A DNA stretch of 46,926 nt from Gammaproteobacteria bacterium (GCA_015488295.1 WFOC01000002.1:1-46926); one strand, 5' to 3'. Counted from the stretch's first letter, positions 1 through 9,342 are shown. A program made the numbers and translations. The notes: generated by a model not told the origin, from the sequence alone.

Positions 1-108
1 GTAGTAACCCTGATCAACCCGATTGCGATGGAAGAAGGCTTACGCTTCGCCATCCGTGAAGGTGGCCGTACTGTAGGTGCGGGTGTGGTTTCTAAAATTA
101 TTGAATAA
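1..108 (+). CDS. tuf: Elongation factor Tu, C-terminal end (partial)
   Basis: The first 36 codons are open in frame 1 and end at TAA. They read as the extreme C-terminus of EF-Tu, with [21 protein letters not shown] followed by VSKIIE. EF-Tu is the GTPase that delivers aminoacyl-tRNA to the ribosome, and this stretch lies in its last beta-barrel domain. The 5' part is outside the window. It sits 22 bp upstream of rpsJ with no terminator between, so this is the end of a str-type operon (rpsL-rpsG-fusA-tuf) running into rpsJ. The ORF track omits it because it has no start codon. Confidence 0.96.
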   Translation, partial: VVTLINPIAMEEGLRFAIREGGRTVGAGVVSKIIE

Positions 109-130
109 TTGATAACGAGTAATAGACAGC

Positions 131-442
131 ATGGCTAATCAACATATAAGAATTCGTTTAAAGGCATTTGACCATCACCTGATTGATAAATCAGCCAGTG
201 AGATTGTTGAAACAGCTAAACGTACCGGTGCGCACGTAAAGGGTCCTATCCCGCTGCCAACGAAAAAGGAACGTTTTACGATTCTGATTTCACCGCACGT
301 CAACAAGGATGCGCGTGACCAGTACGAAATTCGCACACACAAGCGCATGCTGGATATTATTGATCCAACAGACAAAACAGTGGATGCTTTGATGAAGCTT
401 GACCTGTCTGCCGGTGTGGACGTTCAGATCAAACTGAATTAA
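131..442 (+). CDS. rpsJ: 30S ribosomal protein S10 (also the antitermination factor NusE)
   Basis: The 103-aa product has the full length of S10 and its typical N-terminus ([14 protein letters not shown]) and core ([21 protein letters not shown]). S10 sits in the 30S head. In E. coli it also pairs with NusB in transcription antitermination. The gene begins 22 bp after tuf and is followed by a hairpin terminator and a 454-bp gap. Here it therefore looks like the last gene of the tuf transcript rather than the head of an S10 operon. The ribosome binding site is weak (GAG about 12 bases upstream). Confidence 0.98.
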   Translation: MANQHIRIRLKAFDHHLIDKSASEIVETAKRTGAHVKGPIPLPTKKERFTILISPHVNKDARDQYEIRTHKRMLDIIDPTDKTVDALMKLDLSAGVDVQIKLN

Positions 443-487
443 TCGTAACTGCGTAGTTCGCCTCTGGGGTGCGTCGGGCCCGGCGTT

Positions 488-524
488 AAAAAATGCTCGC
501 TTACGTTTGTAAGCTCGCTTTTTT
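488..524 (+). terminator. Rho-independent terminator after rpsJ
   Basis: The hairpin has an inner stem GCTTAC/GTAAGC around the loop GTTT. Outside it lie a small internal mismatch, two more GC pairs and an A-tract that pairs with a six-T run. The T-run and stem layout fit intrinsic termination. It would separate tuf-rpsJ transcription from rplC. Confidence 0.75.
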
Positions 525-596
525 GCCTTGATCTGGCGTATTTCAGAATCGATCTGAGCGGTTATAAGTTATTTTAAAGAATATTCAGTTTCGCGC

Positions 597-625
597 TTTT
601 ATTTACAAATAAAAGTCTTTATAAT
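597..625 (+). promoter_or_regulatory. Candidate promoter of the rplC ribosomal operon
   Basis: A perfect -10 box TATAAT lies at 620-625. It is followed by a GC-rich discriminator (AGCCGGC), a feature of stringently controlled ribosomal promoters. A 17-bp spacer leads back to a weak -35 (TTTTAT at 597-602). The more attractive TTTACA at 602-607 is only 12 bp away and was not chosen. The -35 region is covered by a perfect 9-bp inverted repeat, CTTTTATTT-AC-AAATAAAAG (596-615). The call is an inference from position and boxes. Confidence 0.5.
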
Positions 626-896
626 AGCCGGCTTTGCTGCCTGGCTAATAGCAGAGCCGCTTACAGCTGGTTTGTTATTTAAAGTTACGGCGCAAAGTAC
701 CTGATTATCGTAAGTCCTGAAGCATTAGGGATACTGCGAAAACCGCGAACATAATAGTTTGCATATAAAAGTTCGGTATAAAAATTTAATTCATAAGCCC
801 TGATTCGTTAGATCACGGTTATACGATTTCTTTCACCCTGAGAAATTTGCAGCGGTGAAGAAATCCTAATTAGCAGTTTTTGGTATAGGCACAGAT
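626..896 (+). promoter_or_regulatory. Structured 5' leader upstream of rplC
   Basis: This is about 270 bases without a credible ORF between the candidate promoter and rplC. Two strong hairpins are visible. The first (629-659) has a 10-bp stem, CGGCTTTGCT/AGCAGAGCCG with one G-U pair, and starts almost at the predicted transcription start. The second (827-863) has a 13-bp stem with two single-base bulges (TTTCTTTCACCCTG ... CAGCGGTGAAGAAA) around AGAAATTTG and ends 33 bases before the ATG. In E. coli the S10 operon leader precedes rpsJ and is bound by L4. Here the equivalent position is in front of rplC, so an L4-responsive leader is plausible but unproven. Confidence 0.45.
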
Positions 897-1538
897 ATGA
901 CTATTGGTGTAGTTGGTAGAAAAGCGGGCATGACGCGCATATTCACTGAGGATGGGCGCTCCATTCCTGTTAGTGTGATTGAAGTGGCAGCTAACCGCAT
1001 TACCCAGATTAAAACTGACGAGACAGACGGTTATCAGGCAATTCAGATAACAACTGGTTCGAAGAAAGCTTCTCGCGTTACCAAGCCAATGGCGGGTCAC
1101 TTTGCAAAAGCAGGCGTTGAAGCGGGTCGTGGTCTGTGGGAATTTCGCGTCGAAGGTGATGAGGCGGCTGAGCTGGCTGTTGGCGGTGAACTGTCTCTTG
1201 AGATGTTTGAAGCGGGTCAGAAAGTTGATGTGACCGGCGTTACGATTGGTAAGGGCTTTCAGGGCGGTATCAAGCGCCACAACTTCACCATGCAGGATGC
1301 GACACACGGTAACTCGATCTCTCACCGTTCAAACGGTTCGATTGGTATGTGTCAGACACCTGGCCGCGTTATTAAAGGTAAAAAAATGTCGGGTCACATG
1401 GGTAATGTGCAGCGCACAATCCAGTCGCTTGAGTTGGTTCGTGTTGACGCTGAACGTGGTTTGTTGCTGGTCAAGGGTTCAATTCCTGGCTCAAAAGGCG
1501 GCGACGTAGTCATTAAAGCGGCTGTCAAGTCTAAATAA
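897..1538 (+). CDS. rplC: 50S ribosomal protein L3
   Basis: The 213-aa product carries the L3 N-terminal signature ([13 protein letters not shown]) and the central loop that reaches the peptidyl-transferase centre ([27 protein letters not shown]). L3 is one of the first proteins to nucleate 50S assembly. In many gammaproteobacteria PrmB methylates a glutamine in this loop. Length is normal (E. coli about 209). The ATG at 897 matches the family start. It is the first gene of the block after the leader, and rplD follows after 69 bp. Confidence 0.98.
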   Translation: MTIGVVGRKAGMTRIFTEDGRSIPVSVIEVAANRITQIKTDETDGYQAIQITTGSKKASRVTKPMAGHFAKAGVEAGRGLWEFRVEGDEAAELAVGGELSLEMFEAGQKVDVTGVTIGKGFQGGIKRHNFTMQDATHGNSISHRSNGSIGMCQTPGRVIKGKKMSGHMGNVQRTIQSLELVRVDAERGLLLVKGSIPGSKGGDVVIKAAVKSK

Positions 1539-1607
1539 GGCTGGCCAAAAAATCCTAACTGGCAATTATAGTTAGAAGTTTATAAAGATTAGATAAGAGA
1601 TAATATC

Positions 1608-2234
1608 GTGGATCTGCAATTACATAATAGTAAAGAAACAATCACTGTATCAGATGCAGTGTTTGGTCTTGAATACAAAGAAAGCCTGATTCATCAGCTG
1701 GTGACTGCTTATATGGCAGCTGGTCGTGCCGGTACAGTTGCACAGAAGAATCGTTCTGCTGTAAGAGGCGGCGGTGCCAAGCCATGGAATCAGAAAGGTA
1801 GTGGTCGTGCACGTGCTGGTACCAGTCGTAGTCCTTTATGGCGCAGCGGTGGTACTACCTTTGCTGCCCAGCCTCGTGATTACACGCAAAAACTGAACAA
1901 AAAAATGTATAGAGCGGGTATGCGTTCTATGCTTTCCGAGCTGAATCGCCAGCAGCGTTTAATTGTGGTTGAAGATATTACTGTTGACGCGCCAAAGACC
2001 AAACAGATGGCGGCAAAGCTGGCTGATCTGGGTGTGAGCAAAACACTGATCGTTACCGAGACCGGTGACGAAAGTTTGTATCTGTCTGCGCGTAACCTGC
2101 CTCATGTAGAAGTGTGTGATGTTGCCGGTATGAATCCGGTCAACCTGCTGCGTTACGATCATGTTGTTGTAACTGTTGGTGCGGTTCGTGCCATTGAAGA
2201 AAGTTTTGAAGATAAAGCTGCGGAGAGTAAATAA
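1608..2234 (+). CDS. rplD: 50S ribosomal protein L4
   Basis: The 208-aa product shows the L4 core: [24 protein letters not shown] in the loop lining the exit tunnel, then [17 protein letters not shown]. The start is GTG at 1608, after a purine-rich AGATAAGAGA stretch, and gives a family-length protein. In E. coli L4 also represses its own operon by binding the S10 leader. If that holds here, the target may be the long leader before rplC. The stop codon overlaps the rplW start by one base (TAATG), which implies translational coupling. Confidence 0.97.
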   Translation: MDLQLHNSKETITVSDAVFGLEYKESLIHQLVTAYMAAGRAGTVAQKNRSAVRGGGAKPWNQKGSGRARAGTSRSPLWRSGGTTFAAQPRDYTQKLNKKMYRAGMRSMLSELNRQQRLIVVEDITVDAPKTKQMAAKLADLGVSKTLIVTETGDESLYLSARNLPHVEVCDVAGMNPVNLLRYDHVVVTVGAVRAIEESFEDKAAESK

Positions 2235-2530
2235 TGAATCAGGAACGTATGCACCAGATTTTAGTTTCTCCACACGTGTCTGAGAAGGCCGCGTTGTTAG
2301 CAGATGATCAGAATCAGCACGTATTTAAAGTTCTTTCTACAGCTACCAAGTCTGAAGTTAAGCAGGCTGTTGAAGGCATGTTTAAAGTGAAAGTAGAAAA
2401 AGTACGTATTTTAAACATCAAAGGCAAAGCGAAACGTTTTGGCGGTCGCATTGGTAAACGTTCTGACCTGCGTAAGGCTTACGTTACCCTGATGCCAGAT
2501 AATGATATTGATTTCGCTGGTGCGAACTAG
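2234..2530 (+). CDS. rplW: 50S ribosomal protein L23
   Basis: The 98-aa protein matches L23: an N-terminal LVSPHVSEKA motif and the KVRILNIKGKAKRFGGRIGKRSD extension. L23 lies at the tunnel exit and docks trigger factor and the signal recognition particle. It is normal in length and starts within the rplD stop codon. rplB follows after 27 bp. Confidence 0.97.
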   Translation: MNQERMHQILVSPHVSEKAALLADDQNQHVFKVLSTATKSEVKQAVEGMFKVKVEKVRILNIKGKAKRFGGRIGKRSDLRKAYVTLMPDNDIDFAGAN

Positions 2531-2557
2531 GGCAATACGGGATAAATCGGGTTAGTC

Positions 2558-3382
2558 ATGGCTATAGTAAAAACAAAACCAACTTCACCTGGACGTCGTT
2601 TTGTCGTTAAGGTTGTTAATAAAGAATTGCACAAAGGTGCGCCTGAGCGTTCACTGACTGAGAGTAAGAATAAGTCAGGTGGTCGTAATAATGCAGGTCG
2701 CATCAGTGTTCGTCACATCGGTGGCGGTCACAAGCAGCGTTACCGTATCATCGATTTCAAACGTAACAAAGATGGTATTCCTGCTCGTGTAGAGCGCATC
2801 GAATACGATCCAAACCGCACTGCAAATATCGCGTTGCTGGTTTATAAAGACGGCGTGAAGAGCTACATCATTGCACCGAAAGGCGTGAAAGCCGGTGACG
2901 TGCTGCAATCAGGTGCTGATGCGCCGATTCGCGCAGGTAACACGCTGCCAATCGCTAACATCCCGGTTGGTTCGCAGATTCACTGCATCGAGATGAAACC
3001 AGGTAAAGGTGCGCAAATCGCACGTAGCGCCGGTACTACGGCGCAGCTGCTGGCTCGTGAAGGTATGTATGCAACCTTGCGTTTACGTTCAGGTGAGATG
3101 CGCAAGATCCATACCGACTGTCGTGCGACGCTTGGCGAAGTCGGTAACTCAGAGCATTCTCTGCGTTCACTGGGTAAGGCGGGTGCAACTCGCTGGCGCG
3201 GTGTTCGTCCGACCGTCCGTGGTGTTGTTATGAACCCGGTTGATCACCCGCATGGTGGTGGTGAAGGTCGTACCTCTGGTGGTCGTCATCCTGTGTCGCC
3301 ATGGGGTATGCCTACGAAAGGTTACAGAACACGTAGTAATAAACGCACAGACAACATGATTGTCCGTCGCCGTAATAAATAA
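2558..3382 (+). CDS. rplB: 50S ribosomal protein L2
   Basis: The 274-aa product contains the L2 hallmarks: [11 protein letters not shown] near the start, [19 protein letters not shown], and the conserved C-terminal [20 protein letters not shown] with the histidine close to the peptidyl-transferase centre. L2 is needed for subunit joining and peptidyl transfer. Length is as expected (E. coli 273). It is tightly packed in the operon, 27 bp before rpsS. Confidence 0.98.
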   Translation: MAIVKTKPTSPGRRFVVKVVNKELHKGAPERSLTESKNKSGGRNNAGRISVRHIGGGHKQRYRIIDFKRNKDGIPARVERIEYDPNRTANIALLVYKDGVKSYIIAPKGVKAGDVLQSGADAPIRAGNTLPIANIPVGSQIHCIEMKPGKGAQIARSAGTTAQLLAREGMYATLRLRSGEMRKIHTDCRATLGEVGNSEHSLRSLGKAGATRWRGVRPTVRGVVMNPVDHPHGGGEGRTSGGRHPVSPWGMPTKGYRTRSNKRTDNMIVRRRNK

Positions 3383-3409
3383 TCAAGCGAAATAATTGAG
3401 GACAGTTAA

Positions 3410-3682
3410 GTGCCACGTTCATTAAAAAAAGGTCCATTTATCGATCATCATCTGCTCGTTAAAGTGAACAAAGCGGTTGAAGCGAATGATCGCAAGCCAA
3501 TTAAAACCTGGTCGCGTCGTTCAACAATTTTTCCTGAAATGGTTGGTTTGACCATTGCAGTACATAACGGCAGACAGCATGTGCCGGTTTTAGTTAACGA
3601 AAACATGGTTGGCCATAAGCTGGGTGAGTTTGCATTGACCCGTACTTATAAAGGTCACGTTGCCAACAAGAAAGCGAAATAA
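3410..3682 (+). CDS. rpsS: 30S ribosomal protein S19
   Basis: The 90-aa protein begins [15 protein letters not shown] and contains [27 protein letters not shown], the S19 signature. It binds the 30S head with S13. The start is GTG at 3410, preceded by a GAGGACAG Shine-Dalgarno region. The gene ends 12 bp before rplV. Confidence 0.97.
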   Translation: MPRSLKKGPFIDHHLLVKVNKAVEANDRKPIKTWSRRSTIFPEMVGLTIAVHNGRQHVPVLVNENMVGHKLGEFALTRTYKGHVANKKAK

Positions 3683-3694
3683 AAGGTATTCATT

Positions 3695-4027
3695 GTGGAA
3701 GTAATTGCAAAACATCGATACGCACGAATTTCTCCTCAGAAATGTCGTTTGATCGCCGATCAGATTCGCGGCCTGCCTGTTGATAAAGCTTTAGATGCAT
3801 TAAATTTTGGTGTTACTAAATCATCAGACTTAATGAAAAAGGTGCTGGAATCTGCAATCGCGAATGCAGAGCATAACGAAGGTGCTGACATTGACGAGCT
3901 TCACGTTGCAAAAGTATTTGTCGACGAAGGCCCAACAATGAAACGTATTCAGCCACGTGCTAAAGGCCGTGCTAACAGAATTCTAAAACGTACAAGCCAT
4001 ATTACGGTTTGTGTAGCTGACGATTAG
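3695..4027 (+). CDS. rplV: 50S ribosomal protein L22
   Basis: The 110-aa protein matches L22: [22 protein letters not shown] at the N-terminus and the tunnel-lining hairpin [22 protein letters not shown], where macrolide-resistance changes are known in other species. No insertion or deletion is visible in the hairpin. The start codon is GTG. The gene lies between rpsS and rpsC. Confidence 0.97.
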   Translation: MEVIAKHRYARISPQKCRLIADQIRGLPVDKALDALNFGVTKSSDLMKKVLESAIANAEHNEGADIDELHVAKVFVDEGPTMKRIQPRAKGRANRILKRTSHITVCVADD

Positions 4028-4064
4028 GCTGACGCTTAATACAGCGCATAAAGAGAGATTAAAG

Positions 4065-4778
4065 ATGGGTCAAAAAGTACATCCAGTAGGTATTCGTTTA
4101 GGTATTTCAGCGGATTGGAATGCAAAATGGTATGCATCAACAAAAGATTTCCCCGATTTGTTGAATGCAGACATCCAGGTACGTGAGTATTTGCGTAAGA
4201 AACTGGCCAACGCGAACGTCAGCCGCATACAGATCGAACGCCCTACCGGTTCGGCAAACATCACCATCCACACGGCTCGTCCTGGTGTGGTTATTGGCAA
4301 GAAAGGTGCAGATATCGAAATTCTGCGTCGTGATGTTGCCAGGATTATTGGCCTGCATGTTAACTCTGTAAAAGTAAACATCGAAGAAATTCGCAAGCCT
4401 GAACTGGATGCGAAACTGGTTGCTGAAAGCATCTCGCAACAGCTGGAACGTCGTGTCATGTTCCGCCGTGCGATGAAACGTGCCATTCAGAACACTATGC
4501 GCATGGGCGCACAGGGTATCAAAATCAAAATCGGCGGTCGTTTGAACGGTGCCGAGATCGCACGTAGCGAAATGTATCACGAAGGTCGTGTACCTCTGCA
4601 TACTCTGCGTGCTGACATCGATTACGGTACGCATGAAGCACTAACAACATACGGTATTTTAGGTATCAAAGTCTGGATTTACAAAGGCGAGATATTTGAC
4701 CTGTATAAAGAAACTGATACTAAAGACGCTGGCCATAAAGCTGCCGGGTCAGGCGCTGGCGCTGGTGCGGGCAAGTAG
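4065..4778 (+). CDS. rpsC: 30S ribosomal protein S3
   Basis: The 237-aa product starts [13 protein letters not shown] and has the KH domain motif [15 protein letters not shown], then the C-terminal S3 domain ([14 protein letters not shown]). S3 guards the mRNA entry channel and has helicase activity with S4 and S5. The C-terminus ends in a Gly/Ala tail ([10 protein letters not shown]) that is longer and simpler than in E. coli; such tails vary between species. RBS: AGAGAGAT before the ATG. Confidence 0.98.
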   Translation: MGQKVHPVGIRLGISADWNAKWYASTKDFPDLLNADIQVREYLRKKLANANVSRIQIERPTGSANITIHTARPGVVIGKKGADIEILRRDVARIIGLHVNSVKVNIEEIRKPELDAKLVAESISQQLERRVMFRRAMKRAIQNTMRMGAQGIKIKIGGRLNGAEIARSEMYHEGRVPLHTLRADIDYGTHEALTTYGILGIKVWIYKGEIFDLYKETDTKDAGHKAAGSGAGAGAGK

Positions 4779-4811
4779 TCCGAACCATCGACATAAGAGA
4801 GGATAAAAAAC

Positions 4812-5225
4812 GTGTTACAACCTAAGCGTACAAAATTTCGCAAAATGTTCAAAGGCAAGAACCGTGGTCTTGCTCAAAATGGCAATAAGATCAGTTTTGG
4901 TGAGTATGGTCTGAAAGCAACAGAACGTGGTCGTGTGTCTGCTCGCCAGATCGAAGCGGCTCGTCGTGCCATGACACGTAAAGTAAAACGTAACGGTAAA
5001 ATCTGGATTCGTATTTTTCCTGATGTGCCAATTTCAAGCAAACCACTTGAAGTTCGTATGGGTAAAGGAAAGGGTAACGTTGATTACTGGTGCTCAAAAG
5101 TACAACCAGGTACCGTTTTATATGAGATGGAAGGTGTGTCAGAAGAGCTGGCGCGTGAAGCTTTCCGCCTTGCAGCAAACAAGCTGCCTATTAAAACCAC
5201 TTTTGTTATTCGTGCGGTGATGTAA
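4812..5225 (+). CDS. rplP: 50S ribosomal protein L16
   Basis: The 137-aa protein begins [19 protein letters not shown] and contains [21 protein letters not shown] and the C-terminal [13 protein letters not shown]16 organises the A-site region of the 50S subunit. The start is GTG at 4812, with AGAGAGGA upstream. The stop overlaps the rpmC start by one base (TAATG). Confidence 0.97.
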   Translation: MLQPKRTKFRKMFKGKNRGLAQNGNKISFGEYGLKATERGRVSARQIEAARRAMTRKVKRNGKIWIRIFPDVPISSKPLEVRMGKGKGNVDYWCSKVQPGTVLYEMEGVSEELAREAFRLAANKLPIKTTFVIRAVM

Positions 5226-5419
5226 TGGCTTCTGCTAAAGAATATAGAAATATGTCTGAAAAAGACTTAAACACTGAATTGTTAAACCTGCGTCGTGAGC
5301 AGTTTAATCTGCGCATGCAAATGGGTTCAGGTAATACACCAAAAATTCATCGTTTCAGTACAGTGCGTCACGATATCGCGCGCATCAAGACTGTGCTGAC
5401 AGAGAAGGGTAATTCATAA
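5225..5419 (+). CDS. rpmC: 50S ribosomal protein L29
   Basis: The 64-aa protein has the typical two-helix L29 pattern, with [18 protein letters not shown] and the C-terminal [14 protein letters not shown]29 lies beside L23 at the exit tunnel. It is coupled to both neighbours by one-base stop/start overlaps (TAATG with rplP, TAATG with rpsQ). Confidence 0.96.
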   Translation: MASAKEYRNMSEKDLNTELLNLRREQFNLRMQMGSGNTPKIHRFSTVRHDIARIKTVLTEKGNS

Positions 5420-5706
5420 TGACCAATGTTGAGACAGCAGCTGAAAGCAATACAGCAGCGAAGCGTACCTTGCAGGGTGTGGTTACAAGCAATGCGGGTG
5501 ATAAATCTGCAACCATCATGATCGAGCGTCGTATCAAACATCCGATTTACGGAAAGTTTATCAAACGTTCAACAAAGATCCGTCTACATGATGAGGCGAA
5601 CGAATGTAATAAAGGCGACACCATTCTGATTGAGGAATGTCGTCCAATGTCCAAGACCAAGTCCTGGAAACTTGTAAAAATTGTTGAAAAAGCGCCTGAG
5701 CTTTAA
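5419..5706 (+). CDS. rpsQ: 30S ribosomal protein S17
   Basis: The 95-aa protein carries the S17 OB-fold: [39 protein letters not shown] and the C-terminal [14 protein letters not shown]. An N-terminal stretch of about 14 residues ([14 protein letters not shown]) extends beyond the E. coli protein. The start is fixed by the overlap with the rpmC stop. It closes the S10 portion of the block; rplN follows after 51 bp. Confidence 0.96.
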   Translation: MTNVETAAESNTAAKRTLQGVVTSNAGDKSATIMIERRIKHPIYGKFIKRSTKIRLHDEANECNKGDTILIEECRPMSKTKSWKLVKIVEKAPEL

Positions 5707-5757
5707 TAAGCAGTAATTACTGATATTAATCTTTAGACGCAAGTTTAGGTATAAACC

Positions 5758-6126
5758 ATGATACAGATGCAAACTATTTTGAATTCGGCTGACAACAGCG
5801 GTGCACGCAGCATGATGTGCATTAAAGTGTTGGGTGGTTCGCACCGTCGTTATGCACGTGTTGGTGATGTCATCAAAGTCAGTATTAAAGATGCAATCCC
5901 GCGCGGCAAAGTTAAAAAAGGTGAAGTGTACAACGCTGTTGTCGTACGTACCAAAAAAGGCGTACGTCGCTCTGATGGTTCATCTATACGTTTCGATTCA
6001 AACGCTGCGGTTATTCTGAACGCCAACCTGCAGCCAATTGGCACACGTATTTTTGGCCCGGTAACACGTGAACTACGTAACGAAAAGTTCATGAAGATCG
6101 TATCGCTGGCACCTGAAGTATTATAA
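5758..6126 (+). CDS. rplN: 50S ribosomal protein L14
   Basis: The 122-aa product is a canonical L14: [27 protein letters not shown], then [34 protein letters not shown]14 contacts the 30S subunit (bridges B5/B8) and is the docking site of the silencing factor RsfS, which is encoded at 34692 in this window. It is first in the spc-like part. The 51-bp upstream gap contains a 12-bp palindrome, CAGTAATTACTG (5711-5722), but no clear promoter. Confidence 0.98.
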   Translation: MIQMQTILNSADNSGARSMMCIKVLGGSHRRYARVGDVIKVSIKDAIPRGKVKKGEVYNAVVVRTKKGVRRSDGSSIRFDSNAAVILNANLQPIGTRIFGPVTRELRNEKFMKIVSLAPEVL

Positions 6127-6138
6127 AGGCACTGAATA

Positions 6139-6453
6139 ATGAAACGTATTAAAAAAGGTGATCAGGTCATCGTTGTCGCAGGTAAAGATAAAGGTCGTCA
6201 GGGAACTGTGTTGTCAGTTGCTGAAGACAAAGTCCTGGTCGAAACGGTGAACATGGTTAAGAAACACGCTAAAGCAAATCCGATGGCGGGTGTTGAAGGT
6301 GGAATCATAGAGAAGGAAATGCCTCTGGCCATTTCTAACGTGATGCTGTTTAACCCGATGACAAATAAAGGTGATCGAGTTGGTTTTAAAACGCTGGAAG
6401 ACGGCCGTAAAGTTCGTTACTTCAAGTCTAACGACGAAGTCGTAGACGCTTAA
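6139..6453 (+). CDS. rplX: 50S ribosomal protein L24
   Basis: The 104-aa protein has an N-terminal KOW motif ([22 protein letters not shown]) and [13 protein letters not shown]24 is an early assembly initiator near the tunnel exit. Its length is normal, and it lies 12 bp after rplN and 12 bp before rplE. Confidence 0.97.
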   Translation: MKRIKKGDQVIVVAGKDKGRQGTVLSVAEDKVLVETVNMVKKHAKANPMAGVEGGIIEKEMPLAISNVMLFNPMTNKGDRVGFKTLEDGRKVRYFKSNDEVVDA

Positions 6454-6465
6454 GGTATAAGAGTC

Positions 6466-7026
6466 ATGTCAAGATTACAAGAATATTACCGTAATACTAT
6501 CGTCAAGAATTTGATGGCGACAGGCGCATATAAAAATGTTATGGACGTGCCGCGTATTACCAAGATCACTTTAAACATGGGTTTGGGTGAAGCTATCGGC
6601 GACAAAAAAGTATTGGAAAATGCTTTAGGCGATATGGAAAAAATCACCGGTCAGAAACCAGTGACAACACTGGCGCGTAAATCAGTCGCTTCTTTCAAAG
6701 TACGCGATGGCTACCCGATTGGCTGTAAAGTAACTTTACGTCGCGAGCAGATGTACGAGTTTCTTGATCGTCTGATCAGTATCTCGATTCCTCGTGAACG
6801 TGACTTCCGTGGCCTGAATCCGAAATCGTTTGACGGTCGCGGTAATTTCAACATGGGTATTAAGGAACAGATTATCTTTCCTGAAATCGAATACGAAAAA
6901 ATTGATGTCATCCGTGGTATGGATATCTGTATCACAACAACTGCACGTGACAACGAAAGCGGTCTGGCATTGTTAAAAGAATTTAATTTCCCTTTCAAAG
7001 GTGAAAACAAGCAGGGCAGTAAATAA
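6466..7026 (+). CDS. rplE: 50S ribosomal protein L5
   Basis: The 186-aa product matches L5: [17 protein letters not shown], then [15 protein letters not shown] and the C-terminal [28 protein letters not shown]5 binds 5S rRNA with L18 and L25 and contacts P-site tRNA. RpsN follows after 3 bp. Confidence 0.98.
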   Translation: MSRLQEYYRNTIVKNLMATGAYKNVMDVPRITKITLNMGLGEAIGDKKVLENALGDMEKITGQKPVTTLARKSVASFKVRDGYPIGCKVTLRREQMYEFLDRLISISIPRERDFRGLNPKSFDGRGNFNMGIKEQIIFPEIEYEKIDVIRGMDICITTTARDNESGLALLKEFNFPFKGENKQGSK

Positions 7027-7029
7027 CAT

Positions 7030-7335
7030 ATGGCTAAGAAATCAATGATTGCACGCGAGCACAAGCGTACTCGCCTGGTAAAGAAATACGTTGAAAAACG
7101 TGCAACTTACAAAGCGGTGCTGCTTGATCAAAATGCAAGTTTTGAGGAAAAGATGGAAGCGCAGCGTCAGTTACAGACATTGCCAAGAGATTCTAGCCGT
7201 TCACGTGGTCGTAACCGTTGTCGTATCACTGGCCGTCCACACGGCGTATTCCGTAAATTCGGTTTATGCAGAAACAAATTACGTGAAGCCGCTATGCGTG
7301 GCGACATTCCTGGTCTGGTTAAGGCCAGTTGGTAG
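7030..7335 (+). CDS. rpsN: 30S ribosomal protein S14 (zinc-free form)
   Basis: The 101-aa protein has the long form of S14 ([19 protein letters not shown] ... [34 protein letters not shown]). It lacks the CxxC pairs of the short zinc-binding paralogue. S14 is in the 30S head. It is packed 3 bp after rplE and 12 bp before rpsH. Confidence 0.97.
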   Translation: MAKKSMIAREHKRTRLVKKYVEKRATYKAVLLDQNASFEEKMEAQRQLQTLPRDSSRSRGRNRCRITGRPHGVFRKFGLCRNKLREAAMRGDIPGLVKASW

Positions 7336-7347
7336 AGGTATTTCATT

Positions 7348-7737
7348 ATGATGACAGATCCTATAGCAGATATGCTGACACGCGTTCGTAACGCGCAAGC
7401 CGCATCAAAAGTCGATGTCACTATGCCATCGTCCAAACTGAAAAATGCGATTGCGAAAGTTTTACAGGACGAAGGTTTTATCGCTGGTTTTTCCAGTGAT
7501 GGCGCTACCAAGCCTACCCTGACGATCACTTTGAAGTACTACGAAGGTCGTCCGGTTATTGACGAGATAAAACGTGTTAGTCGTCCGGGTTTGCGCATTT
7601 ACAAAAACAAGCACGAATTACCGAAGATTCTGAACGGTTTGGGTGTTGCTATCGTCTCTACCTCAGCAGGTGTGATGAGTGATCGTGAAGCACGCGCTTC
7701 TGGTCGTGGCGGCGAGATTCTTTGTACTGTCTACTAA
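7348..7737 (+). CDS. rpsH: 30S ribosomal protein S8
   Basis: The 129-aa product carries the S8 motifs [14 protein letters not shown] and the C-terminal [20 protein letters not shown] with GGEILCTVY. In E. coli S8 is the autorepressor of the spc operon and acts at rplE; whether that site is kept here cannot be judged by eye. ATGATG gives two possible starts (7348 or 7351). The 59-bp gap to rplF shows nothing obvious. Confidence 0.97.
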   Translation: MMTDPIADMLTRVRNAQAASKVDVTMPSSKLKNAIAKVLQDEGFIAGFSSDGATKPTLTITLKYYEGRPVIDEIKRVSRPGLRIYKNKHELPKILNGLGVAIVSTSAGVMSDREARASGRGGEILCTVY

Positions 7738-7796
7738 CAGATTGTCGAAGAAGCCTGAAACAATAGAAACAGATAAACGAATTATAGAGTAGAACA

Positions 7797-8330
7797 ATGT
7801 CACGTATTGCTAAAAAACCGGTTGAACTGGTATCTGGTGTAGAAATCAACATCAGCGGTCAGACAATTACAGCAAAAGGTAAGCAGGGAAACCTGTCTAT
7901 GGAACTGCACGAAACCGTCAGTGTAAAACAGGACGATAATGTTCTTCTGTTTACGCCCAATGACGACTCAAAAAGCACCATGGCTATGACCGGCACAATG
8001 CGCTCATTAGTTAATAACATGGTTGTCGGTGTTACTGAAGGTTTCACCAAACAGCTGCAACTGATCGGCGTGGGTTACAGAGCGCAGATGCAGGGCAACG
8101 TACTTGACCTGTCATTAGGCTTCTCGCACCCGGTTAAATATGCAATACCAGAAGGCATTACAATCGAAACACCAAGCCAGACCGAGATCAACGTGAAAGG
8201 CGCTGACAAGCAGAAAGTCGGTCAGGTATGTGCAGAAATCAGAGCTTATCGTCCGCCAGAGCCTTACAAAGGCAAGGGTGTGAGATATTCTGACGAACGC
8301 GTGATTCGTAAAGAAGCCAAGAAGAAATAA
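7797..8330 (+). CDS. rplF: 50S ribosomal protein L6
   Basis: The 177-aa protein starts [22 protein letters not shown] and has the second-domain motif [10 protein letters not shown] and the C-terminal [18 protein letters not shown]6 lies near the sarcin-ricin loop where the elongation factors bind. Normal length. Confidence 0.98.
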   Translation: MSRIAKKPVELVSGVEINISGQTITAKGKQGNLSMELHETVSVKQDDNVLLFTPNDDSKSTMAMTGTMRSLVNNMVVGVTEGFTKQLQLIGVGYRAQMQGNVLDLSLGFSHPVKYAIPEGITIETPSQTEINVKGADKQKVGQVCAEIRAYRPPEPYKGKGVRYSDERVIRKEAKKK

Positions 8331-8374
8331 CAGAACATAAAAGATTATGGGCCGTAGTAGCCTGGGTTAGTACC

Positions 8375-8731
8375 ATGATATCTAAAAAAGCAAGCAGAAT
8401 GCGCCGTGCAAAAAGAACACGGGCAAAAATCAGTGAACTGGGCGCACACCGTTTAACCATTCACCGCACACCTCGCCATATCTATGCGCAGGTTGTGACT
8501 CCTGATGGCAGCAAGGTAATTGCCGCGGCATCTACCGTACAGAAAGATGTTGCAGGCGATGCAAAATACACAGGTAATGCTGATGCAGCGGCACTGGTTG
8601 GTAAAGCCATTGCTGAAAAAACAAAATCTGCCGGTATTACAAGCGTTGCTTTTGATCGTTCAGGTTTTCGCTATCACGGTCGTGTAAAAGCACTGGCTGA
8701 TGCAGCACGTGAAGGTGGCCTTGAATTCTAG
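8375..8731 (+). CDS. rplR: 50S ribosomal protein L18
   Basis: The 118-aa product matches L18: [16 protein letters not shown], then [15 protein letters not shown] and the C-terminal [26 protein letters not shown]. It binds 5S rRNA together with L5. RpsE follows after 74 bp, a gap in which I see no hairpin or clear promoter. Confidence 0.98.
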   Translation: MISKKASRMRRAKRTRAKISELGAHRLTIHRTPRHIYAQVVTPDGSKVIAAASTVQKDVAGDAKYTGNADAAALVGKAIAEKTKSAGITSVAFDRSGFRYHGRVKALADAAREGGLEF

Positions 8732-8805
8732 AATTTTCTGGAACGGCTAGTACATATATTAAGCATTTAAGATTGCAATAAAGTTTAAAAACACAGGGTT
8801 AAAGC

Positions 8806-9309
8806 ATGGCACATCAAGATAATTCAGCAAAAGATGATTTCATTGAAAAATTAGTTGCTGTTAATCGTGTAGCAAAAGTAGTTAAAGGCGGTCGCCAGTT
8901 TGGTTTTACAGCACTGACAGTTGTTGGTGATGGCAACGGCACCATTGGTTTTGGTTACGGTAAAGCAAAAGAAGTACCGCTGGCTATTCAGAAAGCAATG
9001 GATAAAGCACGTAAAAACATGAAAGCTGTGCCTCTGAAAGGTGACACACTGCAACATGCGATCACTGGTATTCATGGTGCGGCGAATGTTTACATGCAGC
9101 CTGCTTCAGATGGTACCGGTATTATTGCCGGTGGTGCGATGCGTGCTGTTTTTGAAGCTGTTGGCGTGAAAAACGTCCTGGCCAAGATTAACGGTACACG
9201 TAATCCGGTAAACGTTGTTCGTGCGACCATCAACGGTCTGTCGTCAATGTCGTCACCCGAATATGTTGCGGCTAAACGCGGCAAGAAAGTTGAAGAAATA
9301 TTAGGTTAA
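8806..9309 (+). CDS. rpsE: 30S ribosomal protein S5
   Basis: The 167-aa protein has the S5 N-terminal RNA-binding part ([45 protein letters not shown]) and the C-terminal ribosomal fold ([19 protein letters not shown]). S5 contributes to decoding accuracy and mRNA helicase activity. The residues where spectinomycin-resistance changes occur (VKGGR loop) look wild type. Confidence 0.98.
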   Translation: MAHQDNSAKDDFIEKLVAVNRVAKVVKGGRQFGFTALTVVGDGNGTIGFGYGKAKEVPLAIQKAMDKARKNMKAVPLKGDTLQHAITGIHGAANVYMQPASDGTGIIAGGAMRAVFEAVGVKNVLAKINGTRNPVNVVRATINGLSSMSSPEYVAAKRGKKVEEILG

Positions 9310-9342
9310 TTGAAACCTTAAAAGATTCAGGTATATAGGCTC

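Noticed and set aside
602-625. TTTACA / TATAAT as the rplC promoter
   Set aside because: The spacer is only 12 bp, outside the usual 15-19. The -10 is kept, but this -35 is not.
4137-4634. 165-aa minus-strand ORF inside rpsC
   Set aside because: It is a shadow of the strongly conserved rpsC frame, has no recognisable motif and no ribosome binding site or promoter. The same applies to the other antisense ORFs in the ribosomal block.
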